From an uncultured Prevotella sp. (GTDB lineage: Bacteria > Bacteroidota > Bacteroidia > Bacteroidales > Bacteroidaceae), in contig NZ_CAMJOS010000013.1 of the NCBI RefSeq assembly GCF_946407605.1, positions 1-64,000 of the forward strand: a stretch of 64,000 bases of DNA, given 5' to 3'. Both the position numbers and the translations under genes were made by a program. Below, one piece after another: positions 60,945 to 64,000 of this stretch. How positions within the stretch are numbered: position 1 is the first letter of the stretch; each line of letters begins with the position of its first letter. The notes beneath the pieces were generated by a model. It did no database searches, was not told the DNA's origin, and was given only the letters and a program-made list of their open reading frames with translations.

Positions 60945-62999
60945 TTACTTAATCAGTTCCACGCTACGCTGCAGGAACTTGTCCAAAGCTTCGCCCTTTA
61001 GCATGCCGTTCTGAAGCAGGGCGAGGTCAATGAGCTGGTGTACCACCTCGTTATTAGCGGCGAAACCACTAATCACGCTCTGCTTCTTCTCCTTCTGCTC
61101 GTCGATGGCCTTCTGCGTGTTGGCCTTGTCGTCCTTCACTTCCTGCGATATTTCCTCAGGCTTCTTACCCTCGGTTTTCTGGTTCAGGGCAGCCAGACGT
61201 GCCTCCTGACCCTTGATCTCGCTCTCGATGGGCTGAAGCTCAGTTGAAAGTTGAGCGTTGAAAGTTGAAAGGATATCCTTCACCAGACGGTGGTCGCTGT
61301 TCAGTACGATGTTGAATGAGTCAGGCATCTGGCCGTAGAAGCCCATGCCACTCTGATAACGGCTCATCTCCTTCATACGGCGCATCCACTCGTTCTGTGT
61401 GATGACCACAGGACGCTGCTCGGCACCCAGGGCGTTGACCTCAACGATGAACTCGGCCTTGTCGAGCTTTGGCATCTGACTCTGGAACACGGCTGACAGA
61501 TTGTCACGCTCTGTGTCACTCAGGTCGGTCTTGGGTTTGTCCTCCTTCTGAATCAGATGGTCCACGGTGTCAGAATCCACACGTGTGAAGCGGCTCTTCT
61601 CAAACTTCTGCTCCAGCGTCTGGATGCAGGGCACGTCGAGCTGTCCGTCGAACAGCAGCACGCTGTAACCCTTATCCTGAGCGGCCTTGATGTAAGAGTA
61701 CTGGTCGTCCTTGTTGGTGGCATAGAGATAGATGAGGTTGCCGTCCTTATCCTTCTGTGCAGCCTCGATAAGTGTCTTGTACTCATCGAAGGTGAAGTAC
61801 TTGCCCTCTGTATCCTTGAAGAGTGAGAAGTCCTTGGCGCGGTCGTAGAAGTTCTCCTCAGTCAGAATGCCGTAGTTGATGAAGAGCTTCAGGTCGTCCC
61901 ACTTCTCCTCGTAGGTCTTGCGGTCCTCGTTGAAGATAGCCTTCAGACGGTCGCTCACCTTCTTGGTGATATACGTAGAAATCTTCTTCACCTCGCGGTC
62001 GCTCTGCAGATAAGAACGGCTCACGTTCAGAGGAATATCAGGTGAGTCGATGACACCATGCAGCAGGGTGAGGAACTCAGGCACGATGCCTTCCACCTGG
62101 TCGGTCACGAACACCTGGTTGCAGTACAGCTGAATCTTGTTCTTCTGCAGCTCCAGCGAGTTCTTGATGCGGGGGAAGTAGAGGATACCCGTGAGGTTGA
62201 AAGGATAGTCCACGTTGAGGTGAATCCAGAACAGGGGCTCGTCGTGCATGGGGTAGAGGGTGCGATAGAACGATTTGTAGTCCTCGTCCTTGAGCGATGA
62301 TGGCGCCTTGGTCCACAGGGGCTCTACATTATTTATAATATTGTCCTCTTCGGTATCTACCTGCTTGCCGTCCTTCCATTCTGTCTTCTTGCCGAAGGCT
62401 ACGGGCACAGGCAGGAACTTACAGTATTTGTTGAGCAGCTGCTCCAACTTGTATTTGTCGAGGAATTCCTTCGAGTCGTCGTCGATATACAGGATGATGT
62501 CCGAGCCGTGGGCCTCGCGCTCAGCGTCGTCAATCTCATAGGCAGGACTGCCGTCGCAGCTCCACTTCACAGCCTTCGAGCCTTCCTTCCAGCTCTTGGT
62601 GATAATCTCCACCTTCTTCGATACCATGAAGCTGGAGTAGAAGCCCAGACCAAAATGTCCGATGATGTTGTTGGCATTGTCCTTGTACTTCTCAAGGAAG
62701 TCCGTCACACCCGAGAAGGCAATCTGATTGATATATTTGTCAATCTCCTCCTCAGTCATGCCGATACCGTGGTCGCTAATGGTGATGGTACCCTTGTCGG
62801 CATCCAGGCTCACACGAACGGTCAGGTCGCCCAGCTCGTCTTTGTAGTCGCCCTTTTCCTTGAGGGTCTTCAACTTCTGCGTAGCATCGACGGCGTTCGA
62901 CACCATCTCACGCAGGAAAATCTCTTGGTCGCTATAGAGAAACTTTTTGATGACGGGGAAGATGTTCTCGGTTGTAACCCCAATGTTACCTTTTTGCAT
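60945..62999 (-). CDS. htpG: Molecular chaperone HtpG (Hsp90)
   Basis: 684 residues from the ATG at 62999 (MQKGNIGVTTENIFPVIKKF), the conserved family start; an upstream in-frame ATG at 63050 adds 17 atypical residues. GHKL ATPase: IFLREMVSNAVDATQKL, SDHGIGMTEEEI and HFGLGFYSSFMV. The middle domain and C-terminal dimerisation domain (VVHQLIDLALLQNGMLKGEALDKFL) are intact. A 28-bp heptamer array lies in frame in the variable C-terminal linker (LSTFNAQLST). Directly upstream is a sigma-54-like promoter. Confidence 0.96.
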   Translation of the reverse strand: MQKGNIGVTTENIFPVIKKFLYSDQEIFLREMVSNAVDATQKLKTLKEKGDYKDELGDLTVRVSLDADKGTITISDHGIGMTEEEIDKYINQIAFSGVTDFLEKYKDNANNIIGHFGLGFYSSFMVSKKVEIITKSWKEGSKAVKWSCDGSPAYEIDDAEREAHGSDIILYIDDDSKEFLDKYKLEQLLNKYCKFLPVPVAFGKKTEWKDGKQVDTEEDNIINNVEPLWTKAPSSLKDEDYKSFYRTLYPMHDEPLFWIHLNVDYPFNLTGILYFPRIKNSLELQKNKIQLYCNQVFVTDQVEGIVPEFLTLLHGVIDSPDIPLNVSRSYLQSDREVKKISTYITKKVSDRLKAIFNEDRKTYEEKWDDLKLFINYGILTEENFYDRAKDFSLFKDTEGKYFTFDEYKTLIEAAQKDKDGNLIYLYATNKDDQYSYIKAAQDKGYSVLLFDGQLDVPCIQTLEQKFEKSRFTRVDSDTVDHLIQKEDKPKTDLSDTERDNLSAVFQSQMPKLDKAEFIVEVNALGAEQRPVVITQNEWMRRMKEMSRYQSGMGFYGQMPDSFNIVLNSDHRLVKDILSTFNAQLSTELQPIESEIKGQEARLAALNQKTEGKKPEEISQEVKDDKANTQKAIDEQKEKKQSVISGFAANNEVVHQLIDLALLQNGMLKGEALDKFLQRSVELIK
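61244..61271 (-). repeat. Four in-frame heptamers in htpG
   Basis: + strand TTGAAAG, TTGAGCG, TTGAAAG, TTGAAAG. The coding strand reads the stop-free CTTTCAA orientation and encodes LSTFNAQLST. Confidence 0.9.
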
Positions 63000-63033
63000 A
63001 TCTTGTTGTATTTTAATGTTCCGACATGCAAAA

Positions 63034-63050
63034 AGCAAAATTCGTGCCAA
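63034..63050 (-). promoter_or_regulatory. Consensus sigma-54 (-24/-12) promoter-like site before htpG
   Basis: - strand TTGGCACGAATTTTGCT matches YTGGCACG-N4-TTGCW at every defined base. It lies in the 54-bp gap between the EFR1 gene and the htpG ATG, placing a start site roughly 20-25 nt before that ATG. No rpoN or enhancer-binding gene is in the window. Confidence 0.5.
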
Positions 63051-63053
63051 AAG

Positions 63054-63833
63054 TCAATCGGCTGCGTGCCCAAAGAAATATTGTCCGCGTTTGCGGGTGA
63101 TGCTGCCATAGTTGATGGCATGCTTGGGACAGTGGTGATAGCACGCCAGACAGTTGGTGCACGAGCCGTCGTGCTGCCATTGGGGCAGGGTGTCCGTCAG
63201 CTTGACGTCGCCAGTGGGACAAACCTTCTCGCACTTGCCGCAATGGATGCATAAATCCGCATCGACGCTGAACTTCTTGTCAGTAATCATCTTGGCATTG
63301 AAGTAGGCTCCGATAACGTGGGTGAAGGTCCATGGTGTCAAGCCACGTGTGGTCCTGACAATGTTGGCCTTTCGGTCTGTAATCTCCTTGCCGATAGTTT
63401 CTAAGTCCTTGCTGGCCTGCGATATCTTTTCATCCTCTCGCTCAGGTGTGTCGGTATACATAAACGGCAGACACACATACGATTCCGGCATGATGAGTGA
63501 ATAGAGGCTTGAGGCCTTCAGTCCCTTCTTCCCAAGGTCTTTGTTCAGCAGTTCCATGGTGCGTCCTATGCTGTCGCCGCAGGTCACCAATGCAAAGACA
63601 AAGGTGTTGGCTTTCACCAGAAACGTTGCCTTGCTGATAAACGCCCTGACGATATGCGGCGGCTGCCAGCCATGAACGGGAAAGCAGAAGCCCAAGCGCT
63701 CGCCCTCCTGTAGTTCATACTTGCACTCGCCCTTCATCTCGTCTGGTATGAAGAGTAGTCTCTCGCCCGTTGCCTGAGTCAGCGTCTCGGCTGCCCATCG
63801 TGTATTGCCTGTACCTGAGAAATAGAAAATCAT
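63054..63833 (-). CDS. EFR1-type flavodoxin/4Fe-4S ferredoxin fusion
   Basis: 259 residues. The N-terminal flavodoxin-like FMN site is [12 protein letters not shown]; two C-terminal 4Fe-4S motifs are [12 protein letters not shown] near residue 194 and [12 protein letters not shown] near residue 220. This fits the EFR1 family of electron carriers; partners are unknown. The -7 element ends 4 nt before the ATG, so the transcript is probably leaderless. It diverges from truA. Confidence 0.9.
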   Translation of the reverse strand: MIFYFSGTGNTRWAAETLTQATGERLLFIPDEMKGECKYELQEGERLGFCFPVHGWQPPHIVRAFISKATFLVKANTFVFALVTCGDSIGRTMELLNKDLGKKGLKASSLYSLIMPESYVCLPFMYTDTPEREDEKISQASKDLETIGKEITDRKANIVRTTRGLTPWTFTHVIGAYFNAKMITDKKFSVDADLCIHCGKCEKVCPTGDVKLTDTLPQWQHDGSCTNCLACYHHCPKHAINYGSITRKRGQYFFGHAAD

Positions 63834-63837
63834 GGCA

Positions 63838-63845
63838 CAAAATTA
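63838..63845 (-). promoter_or_regulatory. -7 element of the EFR1 gene
   Basis: TAATTTTG on the - strand with only 4 nt to the ATG. Confidence 0.65.
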
Positions 63846-63853
63846 CAAAAAAA

Positions 63854-63881
63854 TCTCCAACCTCAAACATCAAGTCTCAAA
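63854..63881 (+). repeat. Four degenerate heptamers between divergent promoters
   Basis: TCTCCAA, CCTCAAA, CATCAAG and TCTCAAA. They occupy the -33 region of both the EFR1 and truA promoters. Confidence 0.65.
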
Positions 63882-63888
63882 TATTTTG

Positions 63889-63896
63889 TACCTTTG
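63889..63896 (+). promoter_or_regulatory. -7 element of truA
   Basis: TACCTTTG, 8 nt before the ATG at 63905. No TTTG is found at -33. Confidence 0.7.
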
Positions 63897-63904
63897 CAGC
63901 CGAA

Positions 63905-64000
63905 ATGAGATATTTTGTCACTTTAAGCTACGACGGAACCCGTTTTCACGGCTGGCAGATACAGCCCAACGGCATCTCGGTGCAGGAGGAGTTGCAGCGA
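63905..64000 (+). CDS. truA: tRNA pseudouridine synthase A (3' end outside window)
   Basis: The first 32 codons read [20 protein letters not shown] followed by [12 protein letters not shown], the conserved TruA N-terminus (YDGTxFxGWQxQ). TruA makes pseudouridine at positions 38-40 of tRNA anticodon arms. The catalytic Asp lies beyond the window edge. Confidence 0.92.
   Translation, partial: MRYFVTLSYDGTRFHGWQIQPNGISVQEELQR

Noticed and set aside
62999..63050. Upstream ATG of htpG at 63050
   Set aside because: It adds 17 residues not found in HtpG and overlaps the promoter-like site.

Overview
The window reads as chromosomal DNA of a gut or rumen Bacteroidota bacterium, most likely Prevotella in the broad sense. 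The evidence is the -33 TTTG / -7 TAnnTTTG promoters, the short Bacteroidetes-type primary sigma factor, the absence of Shine-Dalgarno dependence, secreted proteins ending in a shared GxYxxNGxKxVIK-like tail, GH28/GH105 pectinases, and the NifU-like/GGGtGRT gene pair. I see no integrase, transposase, CRISPR array or phage gene.

Layout. (1) 1-19880, + strand: a secreted and surface-protein island. It holds a 5'-truncated GLUG/lectin-like protein, a helical-repeat protein, a giant 3881-residue surface protein, a lipoprotein sharing a module with that giant, a five-helix membrane protein, and two tandem type-B carboxylesterase lipoproteins. A 35-nt tRNA-like acceptor/T-arm minihelix and a small dispersed element lie inside the island. 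(2) 20093-24871, + strand: a DUF6440-like small protein, tRNA-Thr and tRNA-Gly running straight into an rRNA methyltransferase gene, then a bleomycin-hydrolase-type peptidase, rarA and a TRIC-family membrane protein. (3) 24882-30014, - strand: one very long ORF joining a degenerate TrpF-like segment to GH28, GH105 and a third six-hairpin-like glycosidase module. (4) 30156-37789, + strand: an MscS channel and two multidomain secreted proteins, one with a GH128-like catalytic domain. (5) 37898-52745: greA, then the - strand run OMP-addA-addB-tex, rpoD, and exonuclease-rlmI-tilS. (6) 52851-57404, + strand: ftsK, a LolA-like gene and a DUF5687 permease. (7) 57513-64000: uxaB, GGGtGRT/NifU-like, htpG, an EFR1-type ferredoxin/flavodoxin protein, and the start of truA.

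How genes fit together: GH28 and GH105 release galacturonate and unsaturated uronates, which the tagaturonate reductase UxaB can feed into central metabolism. The GH128-like protein and its partner suggest use of beta-glucan or a similar polysaccharide. AddAB, RarA, Tex, FtsK, TilS and RpoD are ordinary housekeeping functions.

The most unusual features are: (a) a family of heptameric (7-bp) repeats found both between genes and in frame inside genes, including two 63-bp nine-unit arrays that begin in the same phase at the stop codon of the gene before them; (b) the tRNA-like minihelix with an encoded CCA, although both real tRNAs here lack CCA; (c) the TrpF-remnant/pectinase fusion; and (d) a consensus sigma-54-type promoter in front of htpG.
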